Below are positions 1-8,711 of a DNA stretch of 64,000 nt, one piece after another. The notes under the pieces are model-generated. The model was not told the DNA's origin. It was given only the letters and a program-made list of their open reading frames with translations, and ran no database searches. Position numbers and translations under genes: made by a program. The stretch's first letter is position 1. Each line of letters starts with the position of its first letter. Source of the DNA: Viridibacterium sp047600765 (GTDB lineage Bacteria > Pseudomonadota > Gammaproteobacteria > Burkholderiales > Rhodocyclaceae); assembly GCA_047600765.1 (NCBI GenBank), contig JASGKF010000002.1, positions 434,001 to 498,000 on the forward strand. Direction: 5' to 3'.

Positions 1-130
1 GGGGGCTGCCGTCGAGCTGGTGGTAGATGGCGCCTGAAGTCAGATCGGCCGTCGCCTGCGCCTGTGCAGCCCATGGGGCGAACAGGAATAGATAGCAACA
101 GGCAATGATGAGGTTCAGGCAAGGCTTCAT
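1..130 (-). CDS. Exported protein, 5' end only
   Basis: The gene reads leftwards from an ATG at 128-130 and runs off the window edge, so only its first 43 codons are visible. Residues 1-26 form a clear signal peptide: Lys2, then a hydrophobic core rich in Leu, Ile, Cys and Phe, ending in an Ala-Gln-Ala-Gln-Ala stretch suitable for signal peptidase I. The mature part begins around T-A-D-L-T-S-G-A-I-Y and shows no domain I can name. Export to the periplasm or outer membrane is inferred from the leader alone. Confidence 0.6.
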   Translation of the reverse strand, partial: MKPCLNLIIACCYLFLFAPWAAQAQATADLTSGAIYHQLDGSP

Positions 131-300
131 GGGCTGGGAAGCTGGGCGTATGACGGATCACGGGCATGATCCAGGTGCTTCCGACCCTGCCGGCTACGAC
201 TATAGTTTAGCGGAGGTGGAAAGCCCAGCTTGTCTTGTCGTGCCCTTGTTTTGCGCCGGCGCTGCTTGCTCCCCGCTTGCCGGCACGCCGTGCCTGCCCG

Positions 301-774
301 TCAGAAGCGATAGCGCAGCTGGCCTGCGATCGTGACCGGATCCTTGGTGTAGCGCGGGATGATGATGACGGCCACTTCGACCTGCTTGATCACGGTGACG
401 ATTTCCGGGATTGCCATGATCTTCACGCCACCGATGTAGCCCGAGATGAAGCCCACCACGGTGCCGACGTTCAGCGATGCATAGTCGTTGCTGGCCAGGT
501 TCCACTGGAATTCACGACCGGCATACACCGACCAGCGACGTATGCTGTTGTAATACGCGCCCACAGTGTAGCCGTCGAAGAGGCGCACACCGATACCCGT
601 GTTGTGTCCGTTCAGTTCATCGTTGCGTTCCGAGTGCCAGGCTTCGAAGCCACTTACGACGGCATTCGGCAAGGTTTCTGTCTTCGGCACAAAGTCGAAA
701 TCGAGTGCTTGTGCAGTAGTGGAAGAGAGGAATGCCAGAGCAAAGATTGCGAAGAGTTTGCTGATGGTTTGCAT
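301..774 (-). CDS. Small outer-membrane-like beta-rich protein
   Basis: This 157-residue protein starts with a signal peptide (residues 1-23, cleavage after A-Q-A). The mature part alternates polar and hydrophobic residues and ends in Y-R-F. A C-terminal aromatic residue is what the Bam machinery recognises in outer-membrane barrels, so a small eight-strand barrel is possible. Segments rich in Tyr, Trp and Gly lie around residues 60-90, and a markedly hydrophobic Val/Ile stretch lies near 125-140. I do not recognise the family. It stands alone, with 170 bases to the neighbouring leftward gene and a long gene-free stretch upstream. Confidence 0.6.
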   Translation of the reverse strand: MQTISKLFAIFALAFLSSTTAQALDFDFVPKTETLPNAVVSGFEAWHSERNDELNGHNTGIGVRLFDGYTVGAYYNSIRRWSVYAGREFQWNLASNDYASLNVGTVVGFISGYIGGVKIMAIPEIVTVIKQVEVAVIIIPRYTKDPVTIAGQLRYRF

Positions 775-1204
775 GATCGAGATCTCGTTGTTTGGTCAGC
801 GCTATAGCTGCGCATGTGGCAAACAACGGAGGTCGGAATGCTTTCTTCAGCAGGTTTTTTTCCGCGGATTTTTGCGTGGGTAGAACTCGGGAGACAGGAT
901 TTTTCGCCGCTTTTCCGGGCGTGCCTTGTAGGTGGAATGTGACTTCAGCGCGCCAAGGCTCGCCAATACTGGTGCCTTGCAGGTGACATCTGACCGCAGT
1001 GCCTTTCGGGTGATGTGTACCTGTTGTCGGAAGCTTTCGCGGCGGCGCGGAGAAAAAACTTTTCCGGCTGTCGCAAGATGTCCTACAAAACGCGCGGTTC
1101 TGATGACTTGGTTGATGCGTGGAGCGGAACGAGGCTGGACGGTCGCGGCGAATTTCCGATAAAATTAGTCGGGTATTCCGACCTTTCCCGCAGGAGTTTC
1201 AAGA
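775..1204. other. Gene-free stretch upstream of grxD
   Basis: These 430 bases separate the divergent genes for the small barrel-like protein and glutaredoxin. I see no convincing coding sequence. The right end holds a plausible grxD promoter and an AGGAG ribosome-binding site at 1192-1196. The rest shows nothing I can name. Confidence 0.5.
1136..1165 (+). promoter_or_regulatory. Putative sigma-70 promoter of grxD
   Basis: TGGACG (1136-1141) and TAAAAT (1160-1165) are spaced 18 bp apart and resemble -35 and -10 boxes, about 40 bases before the grxD start. The -10 box is good and the -35 box is weak. Confidence 0.4.
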
Positions 1205-1519
1205 ATGAGCAGCATCCAGGAGCAGATCCAGCAGACCGTCACCGGCAACCCCGTCGTGCTTTTCATGAAAGGCACGCCGCAGTTCCCCCAGTGTGGCTTC
1301 TCCGCCACCGTGGTGCAGGTGCTCAAGCTGGCCGGCGTCACGGACTACGTGGCCGTCAACGTGCTGGCTGACGACGACGTGCGCCAGGGCATCAAGGAGT
1401 ACGCCAACTGGCCGACGATTCCCCAGCTCTATATCAAGGGCGAGTTCGTAGGCGGTTGCGACATCGTCAAGGAAATGTACTCGAGCGGCGAACTGCAGAA
1501 GCTGTTGCAGGCAGCTTGA
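1205..1519 (+). CDS. grxD: Monothiol glutaredoxin Grx4 (GrxD)
   Basis: This is a 104-residue CGFS-type glutaredoxin with the active-site Cys30-Gly-Phe-Ser. Lys22 and the T-I-P-Q-L-Y segment with its cis-proline supply the glutathione-binding surface, and G-G-C-D follows near residue 86. Grx4 proteins bind a [2Fe-2S] cluster between two monomers with glutathione and, with BolA partners, pass clusters to apoproteins in the cytoplasm. Length and motif order match the family fully. The start is supported by AGGAG eight bases upstream. It is a single gene, convergent with the leftward HPr-rel-A operon. Confidence 0.96.
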   Translation: MSSIQEQIQQTVTGNPVVLFMKGTPQFPQCGFSATVVQVLKLAGVTDYVAVNVLADDDVRQGIKEYANWPTIPQLYIKGEFVGGCDIVKEMYSSGELQKLLQAA

Positions 1520-1541
1520 GTCGCGATGCCGGTGCGCCCCG

Positions 1542-2654
1542 TCAGGCTTGTTGCCGCGGCGGCGCATCGGGCACCTGGTCGCTGAGGCCGCTGGCACGCA
1601 GCCAGGCCTTGCGCGCCAGGTGCATGGTCAGCAGATGCGGCGGCATGCGCAGCCAGTGGGCGCGTACATAGAGCAGCCAGCGGGCCAGCGGAGTCCAGCG
1701 ATCGTTGGCCAGTGGGTGGTTGGCACGCAGGGCGCGCAAATAGAGCGCATCCATGACTGGTGTGCGCCGCGCACCCACATGCACTTTCAATTCTGATGGC
1801 AGGGGCGTACCCAGCAAGGCAGTGCACATCCCCACCGCGTAGTGCAGCGGCAGTTCCAGATGCAGCAGGCCGGCACGTTCCTCCAGCTCTCCCCAGAAGC
1901 CTTCCTTGCTGCCGAAGTCCCGCAGCAGGCGATCCAGATCGGACAGGTCGCGCAGGCCGTTGTCCAGCTCGCCTTCGTGGAAGAGGTGGCAGGCGCTGTG
2001 CAACACCATGTCGGCCGGGCACAGCACGAAGACGCCGGGCATGCTGTCCAGCTCGATGGCGCGGTCCATCAGCAGGCGCGGATCCGGCGGACGACGCGCG
2101 GTCAGCGGCAGGATGTTGTGGTGCACATCCAGCACGCTTTCGCGCCGCATGTGCGTGAGTGGCGGCAACTCATGCATCCACTCGCGGTAGTAGCGCTGGT
2201 CGTAGACCGAGACGGCGCCGCCGGTCCAGCCATGCAGGGCCAGCGCTGCCTCCGCTTCAGGCAGATCTTCGCGGTGGAACAGCAGATCGATGTCGCCGAA
2301 CATGCGCCCGCGCGATAGCGGCAGACCCGCCGCCAGATAGGCCGCGCCCTTCAGAAGGACGGTTGGCAGGCTGCTTGTCGCCAGCGCCTGACGGACCCGG
2401 TCGATTTCGGTCAAGCCGGCAAGACGCTGGCGTTGCCCCAGCATGCGAGCTGCTGCGAGATGCGCACGCGGCGCATTGGGTACCTGTTCCAGCAGTCCTG
2501 CCTGATCGAGATCCTCTGCCAGGCGTGCCAGTACGTTGGCGACGCGTGCAAGCCGGATGACAGGATCCCACTCCGCTTCCTGCCAGCCTGCGGCACAACG
2601 GATGTCGCGCATGATGCGCAGCAAGGGGTCGTTTTGCGGGGTGAACGGGGTCAT
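1542..2654 (-). CDS. Nucleotidyltransferase family protein of an HPr-rel-A operon
   Basis: The protein has 370 residues and belongs to the nucleotidyltransferase superfamily seen beside HprK-like kinases and PqqD-like chaperones. L-L-K-G-A (100-104) and G-D-I-D-L-L (120-125) form the metal-binding G-x-D-x-D core, and the C-terminal half is helical and Leu/Arg rich. The start codon at 2654 overlaps the kinase stop (ATGA), which indicates translational coupling and excludes longer starts. It is the last gene of a four-gene leftward operon. Its substrate is unknown; modification of a peptide or small molecule handled by the system is inference. Confidence 0.8.
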   Translation of the reverse strand: MTPFTPQNDPLLRIMRDIRCAAGWQEAEWDPVIRLARVANVLARLAEDLDQAGLLEQVPNAPRAHLAAARMLGQRQRLAGLTEIDRVRQALATSSLPTVLLKGAAYLAAGLPLSRGRMFGDIDLLFHREDLPEAEAALALHGWTGGAVSVYDQRYYREWMHELPPLTHMRRESVLDVHHNILPLTARRPPDPRLLMDRAIELDSMPGVFVLCPADMVLHSACHLFHEGELDNGLRDLSDLDRLLRDFGSKEGFWGELEERAGLLHLELPLHYAVGMCTALLGTPLPSELKVHVGARRTPVMDALYLRALRANHPLANDRWTPLARWLLYVRAHWLRMPPHLLTMHLARKAWLRASGLSDQVPDAPPRQQA

Positions 2655-3601
2655 GCGGACACTCCCGCAGCCGCATCGGCCATGGCATTGAAGGCCGCGA
2701 TGGCTTCGTCGAGATTGCTGTAGTGGAACTGCAGGCACTCGCAGGCATCTACCACATCACCCATCAGGTCGAAGCCCTGGCGCCCGAGTGCCGCGTAGTT
2801 GAAAGCGTTCTCGGCAAGCTGCAGGAAGGCGCTGTGGCGCGGCATGGCTTCCATCGTCGTTGCTGCGCCGGCTTCGTAGCGCGGAAAGATGATCCAGCGC
2901 GGCTGTGCCGGTTCGTGCATGCGTTGCACGCTATCGAGCGGTGGGCGAAGGTGCGCGACGGTGCCCTTCTTGGTGTCTGGCACGACAGGGCCGAACACGG
3001 CATCGGGTGCGAAGCGACGCATGATGTCGATCGAAGCGTTCTTCAGGTTGATCGGGCGGGCCAGCGGCAGGGCTTGCGCAGTGGCGGGGTCGATCAGGGT
3101 CATTTCATCCGAGAGCAGTCGCCACCCGCGATGTACCAGCGCTGCGCAGAGCGTGCTTTTGCCGGATCCCGGGGGGGCAGGCAGGATGGCGGCGAGACCG
3201 TTGCGTTCGATGACGGCGGCATGTGCCATGAGGTACTGGTGGCAGTAGTTGGCGACACACCAGTTCATGCCCCATTCGAGCAGGGCGAAGGCCTGCGGGC
3301 GAGGCAGCGCGAGGAACGGGGTGTAGCCGTCGTGCTCGAAAATGATCTGTGGCTTGATCCAGCGGCGCAGTGCATCCGTGCCGCGCAGGCTGACGTGGAA
3401 GTCGGCAAAGCTGCCGGGCTCTTCAATCGGGTGATTGGCGTAGATCTGGGAGAGCGCGGTCGCGACGTTCTCGCGCTGGCTCTGAATCGCCATGCGCAGC
3501 GGGCCGGTGCGCAGGATCAGTGACCCCGAAGCCAGCCTCTCGCGCAAGGCTGACGCGGAAAGCGACTGCAGCGGAACAGGGGGCTGACGGAGGTCGGTCA
3601 A
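2651..3601 (-). CDS. HprK-related kinase A
   Basis: This 316-residue protein resembles the catalytic domain of HPr kinase/phosphorylase. The Walker A motif P-P-G-S-G-K-S-T lies at 143-150, followed by L-L-S-D-E near residue 166, which matches the acidic partner motif of HprK. The first 110 residues are family specific. It lacks the regulatory N-terminal domain of true HprK, and no phosphotransferase-system gene is nearby. It overlaps the PqqD-like gene by four bases and the nucleotidyltransferase by four, so all are co-translated. Known relatives are named HprK-related kinase A (HPr-rel-A system). The phosphorylated substrate is not established. Confidence 0.88.
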   Translation of the reverse strand: MTDLRQPPVPLQSLSASALRERLASGSLILRTGPLRMAIQSQRENVATALSQIYANHPIEEPGSFADFHVSLRGTDALRRWIKPQIIFEHDGYTPFLALPRPQAFALLEWGMNWCVANYCHQYLMAHAAVIERNGLAAILPAPPGSGKSTLCAALVHRGWRLLSDEMTLIDPATAQALPLARPINLKNASIDIMRRFAPDAVFGPVVPDTKKGTVAHLRPPLDSVQRMHEPAQPRWIIFPRYEAGAATTMEAMPRHSAFLQLAENAFNYAALGRQGFDLMGDVVDACECLQFHYSNLDEAIAAFNAMADAAAGVSA

Positions 3602-3852
3602 GTGGCTTCGAGCTGACGGATACGATCCAGGGCAGTCAGGATGACATGCTCCAGCGTTTCGTCAAGCGCAAGGCCTAGGCGTTGCGACAGTTGCGCGGCC
3701 AAGGTCGCATCGGGCGTGCCATGCAGGCGGGAGGCCTCGAGCACCTCGGCGGTAAGTGGATCGAGTGCGTGCGTGTCGCCGGTGATGGCATTCCACGCCA
3801 CCGAGCCTTCGTCCCATTTGCGCAAGTGCCATGCCGAACGTACGCCAAGCAC
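3598..3852 (-). CDS. HPr-rel-A system PqqD-like peptide chaperone
   Basis: This is an 84-residue protein of the PqqD fold, the small domain that binds leader peptides of ribosomally made, modified peptides. The diagnostic block is W-x-x-x-T-G-D-T-H-x-L-D-P-L at about 20-34, followed by a Leu-rich helical half. The start is a GTG at 3852 giving M-L-G-V-R-S, because no ATG precedes the conserved block. It begins seven bases after the cysteine-rich exported protein gene and its stop overlaps the kinase start. It probably presents that upstream product, or another peptide, to the kinase or nucleotidyltransferase; this is inference. Confidence 0.85.
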   Translation of the reverse strand: MLGVRSAWHLRKWDEGSVAWNAITGDTHALDPLTAEVLEASRLHGTPDATLAAQLSQRLGLALDETLEHVILTALDRIRQLEAT

Positions 3853-3859
3853 GGTGGGG

Positions 3860-4501
3860 TCAGGACTTCGGAACGAAGTTGGTCAGGTAGTAGCTGACTT
3901 TGGTGGAGTCCCAGGCCGTCGCGCCGGCGTAGGGCGAATAGGTGCCCTTGGAGGCCCACTCGCTCCACATGTCGGCCAGCGCCTGCGCGCAGCGCGCCTG
4001 GTCGTTGGTGTAGCCACCGACCGGGAACAGCACGCCGTTGCAGACGTTGAGGTAGGCGCCGACAAACTGGCGAGCCACGGCGTTGTCGGTCGAGGTGTCC
4101 TTCAGCACGTCGCGGAAGGTGCGCGGTGTCGCCACGCCGGAGACGATCTTGACCTGCGTGCAGCCGGGGCGTCCGCTTTGTTGCGGGAAGGCGTCGTGGA
4201 ACTTGGTGTCACGCCAGACGTTGTGCTGCGAGGTTGCGCAGTTGTCCATGTCGAGACGGCTCTTCCAGGTGTCGCAGCTGTCCGGCGTCTTGCAGTTGCC
4301 GAGCTTGGTAGCAGCGTGGCTGCGCGCAGCGGACAGGGTTTGCGACGGCGCAACGCAATCGGTCGCGAAAACCGAGGGGCTGGCCAGCGTGGCGATGACC
4401 GGGCCGGTAGCCAGGCTGGCGCGGATGAGCTTGCGGCGCGTTTCGTTCTGCAGTTCGGTCGAGTCGCTCTGGGCGGCTTGCGGCTTGTCGTGGGAAGTCA
4501 T
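3860..4501 (-). CDS. Cysteine-rich exported protein, first gene of the HPr-rel-A operon
   Basis: The protein has 213 residues. The first 24 residues are polar, then comes a twin-arginine-like leader: R-R-K-L-I-R-A, a short hydrophobic stretch and S-V-F-A. The mature part has seven cysteines spread along the chain (contexts T-D-C, G-N-C, D-S-C, D-N-C, P-G-C, N-V-C, A-R-C), suggesting disulfides or a metal or cluster site. No family is recognised. The ATG at 4501 has AGGAAA about eight bases upstream, preferred over an in-frame start 17 codons earlier. It leads an operon with a PqqD-like chaperone, kinase and nucleotidyltransferase, so it is a candidate substrate of that machinery. Confidence 0.7.
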   Translation of the reverse strand: MTSHDKPQAAQSDSTELQNETRRKLIRASLATGPVIATLASPSVFATDCVAPSQTLSAARSHAATKLGNCKTPDSCDTWKSRLDMDNCATSQHNVWRDTKFHDAFPQQSGRPGCTQVKIVSGVATPRTFRDVLKDTSTDNAVARQFVGAYLNVCNGVLFPVGGYTNDQARCAQALADMWSEWASKGTYSPYAGATAWDSTKVSYYLTNFVPKS

Positions 4502-4777
4502 GATCACGGTTTCCTGGATGCTGTTCGCGTTGTTCTGACCCTGCGTGAGCAAGAAGATTTCCCGTCATTCTGACCGGCTGTACGTGTGGCGGCGCACAAG
4601 TACGTCACGACTGGTGAGGCAGAAGCTGCTATTCGATGCTTCTGAAGCAATAAGGGTGCCCGTCAGTGTTTGCGAAAAAATCGCATCATGATCAATGGCT
4701 TGCTGCCGTTCGCGCGGCTCTTTTTGCGTGCCGCACCGCGCAGTGTCAAATCTGTCAACGAGGCGTCCGGCGGGCTG

Positions 4778-6058
4778 TCAGGGGTGTACGGCGCGCGCGC
4801 TGGTCAGCATCAGCCGTCGTGCCATGGTGGACAGGAAGGCGCGGTAGAAGTGGTTGCGACAATCGGGCGAGGCGCGCTCCAGGGCCTCTTCACGGATCTC
4901 GATGACCGTGCAGTCGGAGTCGGCGATGACGTCGGCGCTCCGCGTGCCCTGCATGCCGGCGAACAGTGCCATTTCGCCGAAGCATTCTCCGGGTGACAGG
5001 GTGTGCAGGCGCTGGCTGTCGAGGTTGATGCAGGCTTGCCCGGCAGCCAGCAGTGCGAAGTAGCGGCCGGGTTCGCCGCGGCGCATGACGAGGCTGCCGG
5101 CGCTGACTTCGCGCCAGTCAGACATGCGCAGGGTTTCCCAGATCTCCACATCGGTGAAGTGCTCCAGGAAAGGCATTTCGCGCAGGATCTGGTAGCGCTG
5201 TGTCTCGGAGGCCTTGGGGCGCGTAGCAACCAGACGCAGGGTACGCGACGCCTGCGCGAGATCGTGCGAGAACTCCAGCCAGCTGGTGTAGCGAGCGGCC
5301 AGCGACTTGTGGGTGGCGCGCGCGACGATGCGGTCGAGCTCGGACGGAATGCCCGGGCGGATCGAAGAGGGCACGGGCGTTTCCGTGTGGCTGATCATGT
5401 AGGCCAGACTCATCGGATTGCTGCCCGAGAAGGGCAACTGCCCGGTAAGCAGCTGGAACATCATGATGCCCAGCGAATAGATGTCGGTCTGGTGGGTCAG
5501 CGGCTGCTCGCGTACCTGCTCCGGCGACATGTAGGCCGGTGAGCCAAGGCCGACCACCATGGTCTTGTCGGCGTCCTTGAACAACGCCGCGCCGAAGTCG
5601 GAAACCTTGACGTCGGACCCCTCGGGGCTGGCCAGCATGATGTTGGCGGGCTTGATGTCGCGGTGGGTGACGCCGTGCATGAAGGCGTAGTCCAGCGCGC
5701 GCGTGCACTTGAAGAGGATTTCGATGAGTTGCTCGTAGGGCAGCAGGCGATCAGGCGTGCAGAAAGCTTCCAGTGTGCCGCCTTCGACGTATTCCATGAC
5801 GAAGTAGGATTCCTGCTCGCTGAGCACCACGTCGAAGGTTTCGGCGATGTGAGGATGCTTGAGCTTGCCGGCCAGCGCGGCCTCGGTTTCGAGTTGCTGG
5901 CGGTAGGCGGTGCCGCGCACGGGGTCGCGCAGCAGTTCGTTGAAGATGCGCTTGATGGCGACCTGGCGCTGGCGGAAGGGGTCATAAGCCAGGAAGACGT
6001 CGCTGGTCGAGCCTTCGCCGATGAGATGCAGGATGTCGTACTTGCCGATGCGTTCCAT
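4778..6058 (-). CDS. Serine/threonine protein kinase with C-terminal cyclic-nucleotide-binding domain
   Basis: This 426-residue soluble protein joins a Hanks-type kinase to a CAP-like sensor. The kinase spans about 7-265, with glycine loop G-E-G-S-T-S (14-19), Lys36, H-R-D-I-K-P-A-N with catalytic Asp134, D-F-G at 154-156 and S-P-E-Q in the activation segment. Residues 300-410 match a cyclic-nucleotide-binding fold, including F-G-E-M-A-L-F followed by T-R-S-A, the phosphate-binding cassette. No membrane segment is present, unlike PknB types. Cyclic-nucleotide control of kinase activity is a reasonable inference. The start at 6058 gives M-E-R-I-G-K-Y; a longer in-frame start lies 22 codons upstream. 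Targets are not apparent from neighbours. Confidence 0.88.
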   Translation of the reverse strand: MERIGKYDILHLIGEGSTSDVFLAYDPFRQRQVAIKRIFNELLRDPVRGTAYRQQLETEAALAGKLKHPHIAETFDVVLSEQESYFVMEYVEGGTLEAFCTPDRLLPYEQLIEILFKCTRALDYAFMHGVTHRDIKPANIMLASPEGSDVKVSDFGAALFKDADKTMVVGLGSPAYMSPEQVREQPLTHQTDIYSLGIMMFQLLTGQLPFSGSNPMSLAYMISHTETPVPSSIRPGIPSELDRIVARATHKSLAARYTSWLEFSHDLAQASRTLRLVATRPKASETQRYQILREMPFLEHFTDVEIWETLRMSDWREVSAGSLVMRRGEPGRYFALLAAGQACINLDSQRLHTLSPGECFGEMALFAGMQGTRSADVIADSDCTVIEIREEALERASPDCRNHFYRAFLSTMARRLMLTSARAVHP

Positions 6059-6111
6059 GGAAATGCCGCGTGCCCAACCCTTTGCAAGCGGCCATCGTAC
6101 CGCAGGAAGCG

Positions 6112-6139
6112 CGCGGCCACGCAAAATTGCGTGGCCGCG
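6112..6139. repeat. Perfect 28-bp palindrome downstream of argH
   Basis: CGCGGCCACGC and its exact complement flank AAAATT, making one uninterrupted dyad. It lies 12 bases past the argH stop. There is no T-run on either side, so it would be an RNA 3'-end stabiliser or factor-dependent terminator hairpin rather than a standard intrinsic terminator. Confidence 0.6.
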
Positions 6140-6151
6140 TCGTGTGCGGCG

Positions 6152-7576
6152 TCAGGATGACATGCGGGTTCTGGCGCGGGCGATGGCAGCGCGCACCTGT
6201 TCCGGTGCCGTGCCACCGATGTGGTTGCGCGCGGCCAGCGAACCTTCGATGGTCAGCGCGGTGGCGACGTCGGCGGACAGCTTTTCTGCCGCGCCGGCAA
6301 CGTGGGCCATGCTGGCCTTGAGCTCGTCCAGCGTGAAGTCGGCGAGATCGCAGTCGCGCACTTCGGCGGCGCGTACGGCGAGTGCCACGGCTTCGTGTGC
6401 GTCGCGGAAGGGCAGGCCCTTCTTGACGAGGTAGTCGGCCAGATCGGTCGCGGTGGCGAAGCCCAGTTTCAGCGCTTCGCGCATGTTGTGCGCCTTGACC
6501 TTGATGCCGGGAATCATGTCGGCATAGATGCGCAACGTGTCGATCATCGTATCGGCTGCGTCGAACAAGGGTTCCTTGTCCTCCTGATTGTCCTTGTTGT
6601 AGGCCAGCGGCTGGCCTTTCATCAGGGTCAGCAGGGCGATCAGGTGGCCATTGACGCGACCGGTCTTGCCGCGCACGAGTTCGGGCACGTCCGGGTTTTT
6701 CTTCTGCGGCATGATCGACGAACCGGTCGTGAAGCGGTCGGCAAGGTCGATGAAGCCGAAGCGCGGGCTCATCCACAGGATCAGCTCTTCGGAGAGGCGC
6801 GACAGGTGGGTCATCGTCAGCGCCACGGCGGCACAGAATTCGATAGCGAAGTCGCGGTCCGACACAGCGTCCAGCGAATTCTCGCAGACGGCTTCGAAGC
6901 CCAGTTCGCGTGCCACCGATTCGCGGTCGATGGGGAAGGTCGTGCCGGCCAGCGCGGCCGAACCCAGCGGCAGGCGGTTGGTGCGGCGGCGTGTATCGCG
7001 GAAGCGTTCGGCATCGCGTTGCGCCATCTCGAAGTAGGCCAGCAGGTGGTGGCCGAAGGTGACGGGCTGGGCGATCTGCAGGTGCGTGTGGCCGGGCAGG
7101 GGGGTGTCAGCGTGCGCCTCGGCCAGCGTCAGCAGGTTGCGCTGGAAGTCCGCGATCAGGACCAGGATCTGGTCGATGGCGTCACGCAGCCACAGGCGGA
7201 TGTCGGTGGCCACCTGGTCGTTGCGTGAGCGACCGGTGTGCAGGCGCTTGCCGGCATCGCCCACCAGGGCGGTCAGGCGGCGCTCGATGTTGAGATGCAC
7301 GTCCTCGGCGTCGAGCGACCATTCGAACGCACCGGCGCGGATTTCGTCCAGAATCTGCGCCATGCCGCGCTCGATATCGGAAAGATCCTTATCGCTGATG
7401 ATGCTTTGGCGTGCCAGCATGCGTGCATGGGCCAGCGAACCACGGATGTCCTGCTCGGCCATGCGCTTGTCGAAGAAAACCGAGGCGGTGTAGCGCTTCA
7501 CCAGGTCGGAAACGGGCTCGGAAAAGCGGCCTGACCAGGCTTTGTTTCCGGCGGAATCGGGAGTTGAATCTGTCAT
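6152..7576 (-). CDS. argH: Argininosuccinate lyase
   Basis: This cytoplasmic enzyme performs the last step of arginine synthesis, splitting argininosuccinate into arginine and fumarate. The 474-residue protein is full length for the family. It shows the N-terminal W-S-G-R-F block, H-T-H-L-Q near residue 160 and the fumarase/aspartase signature G-S-S-I-M-P-Q-K-K-N-P carrying the catalytic serine loop. The start at 7576 gives M-T-D-S-T-P-D; upstream codons in the same frame run through the divergent histidine kinase gene and are not real. argH is transcribed divergently from the sensor kinase. Confidence 0.97.
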   Translation of the reverse strand: MTDSTPDSAGNKAWSGRFSEPVSDLVKRYTASVFFDKRMAEQDIRGSLAHARMLARQSIISDKDLSDIERGMAQILDEIRAGAFEWSLDAEDVHLNIERRLTALVGDAGKRLHTGRSRNDQVATDIRLWLRDAIDQILVLIADFQRNLLTLAEAHADTPLPGHTHLQIAQPVTFGHHLLAYFEMAQRDAERFRDTRRRTNRLPLGSAALAGTTFPIDRESVARELGFEAVCENSLDAVSDRDFAIEFCAAVALTMTHLSRLSEELILWMSPRFGFIDLADRFTTGSSIMPQKKNPDVPELVRGKTGRVNGHLIALLTLMKGQPLAYNKDNQEDKEPLFDAADTMIDTLRIYADMIPGIKVKAHNMREALKLGFATATDLADYLVKKGLPFRDAHEAVALAVRAAEVRDCDLADFTLDELKASMAHVAGAAEKLSADVATALTIEGSLAARNHIGGTAPEQVRAAIARARTRMSS

Positions 7577-7639
7577 GATCGGGAATTGTCCGATGCCGCG
7601 CGCCGCTTGTCGGCGGCGCCACAGCACGTAAAAAACGAG

Positions 7640-8711
7640 ATGGCGAGTATAAATCAAGCCCCGCAGACCCAGATGGACAAGCGCTTGCCAGCGAGCGAGG
7701 CGGGCACACGCCAGCCAGGCGAGGCCGCCAAGCTTGCCGTGCCCGATTTCCGCAATATCGGCTCGGTTTTGCGCATCGTGGCGGTCGGCAACGTGCTCGT
7801 TCTCGTGACCGCGCTGATCCGCATGCAGCACTGGGGCGGGCTTCTGCATGACTGGTTGCTGCTGGCCGGGGCGGCCCAGGTACCCCTGCTGCTGGCTGCG
7901 CTGACCATGTATTTGCTGGGCTCCTGGCTGCCGCGCCTGACCTGGCGCGAACTGTCCGTCATCTCGGTCTGCGTGGCCGTGCTCGCCGCTGTGCTGGCGC
8001 AGGGCATGGGCTTGTTGCCGGGGCCGGCGGGCCAGCATTTCCGGCAGATCCTGTGGGCCGGCGGCGCGGCACTGTTGCTGGTGGGCTACTTCCGCTGGCG
8101 GCAGATCGAGCAGACGCCGGCGCTGGACGAGGCGCGCATCCTGGCGCTGACGGCGCGCATCCGGCCGCACTTCTTCTTCAACAGTCTCAATGGCGTGCTG
8201 GGCGTCATCCGCTCTGATCCGCGGCGTGCCGAGCAGGCGCTTGAATCGCTGGCCGAGCTGTTCCGCGAACTGATGAAGGACAACCGCGAGCTGGTCACCC
8301 TGTGCGACGAAATCGATCTGTGTAACCGTTACCTGGACCTTGAGCGCCTGCGGCTGGGCGATCGCCTGAAGGTGAACCTGGGAGCTCAAGTACGCGCCGC
8401 TCAACGCCAAGGTGCCGCCGCTGATGCTGCAACCGCTCATCGAAAATGCCGTGTACCACGGCATCGAACCCAGCGCCGAGCCGGGTACCATTCACATCGG
8501 TATCGTGCGCAAGGGGCGTGCGCTGGAGATCGGCATCAGCAATCCGGCGACAACCAACGCACGCAAATCAGTTGGCAACAAAATGGCGCTGGGCAACATC
8601 CGTGAGCGGCTGGCGCTGTTCTTTGATTTCGAAGCGGCACTGACGACAGAAGAGCGCGATGGCCAGTATCGCGTCAGAATACGCATGCCGCTGCGCAAGG
8701 AGGACAAATAA
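7640..8711 (+). pseudogene. LytS/AlgZ-type sensor histidine kinase, frameshifted
   Basis: The reading frame breaks in the middle of a conserved kinase. The upstream part (7640 to about 8377) encodes several membrane segments and the H-box R-P-H-F-F-F-N-S-L-N. The downstream part, one frame over, encodes the N-box E-N-A-V-Y-H-G-I-E-P and the G-box before ending at 8711. Removing one C at 8377/8378 restores a continuous 356-residue protein through K-V-N-W-E-L-K-Y-A-P, including the Trp usual at this place in the family. The rest of the gene is undamaged, so this is a recent mutation or an assembly error. The response regulator follows immediately. The ATG at 7640 was chosen; an earlier TTG in frame is possible. 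Confidence 0.85.

Noticed and set aside
4621..4643. AGAAGC...GCTTCT hairpin upstream of the cysteine-rich protein gene
   Set aside because: Only six base pairs with an 11-base loop; too weak and common to call.
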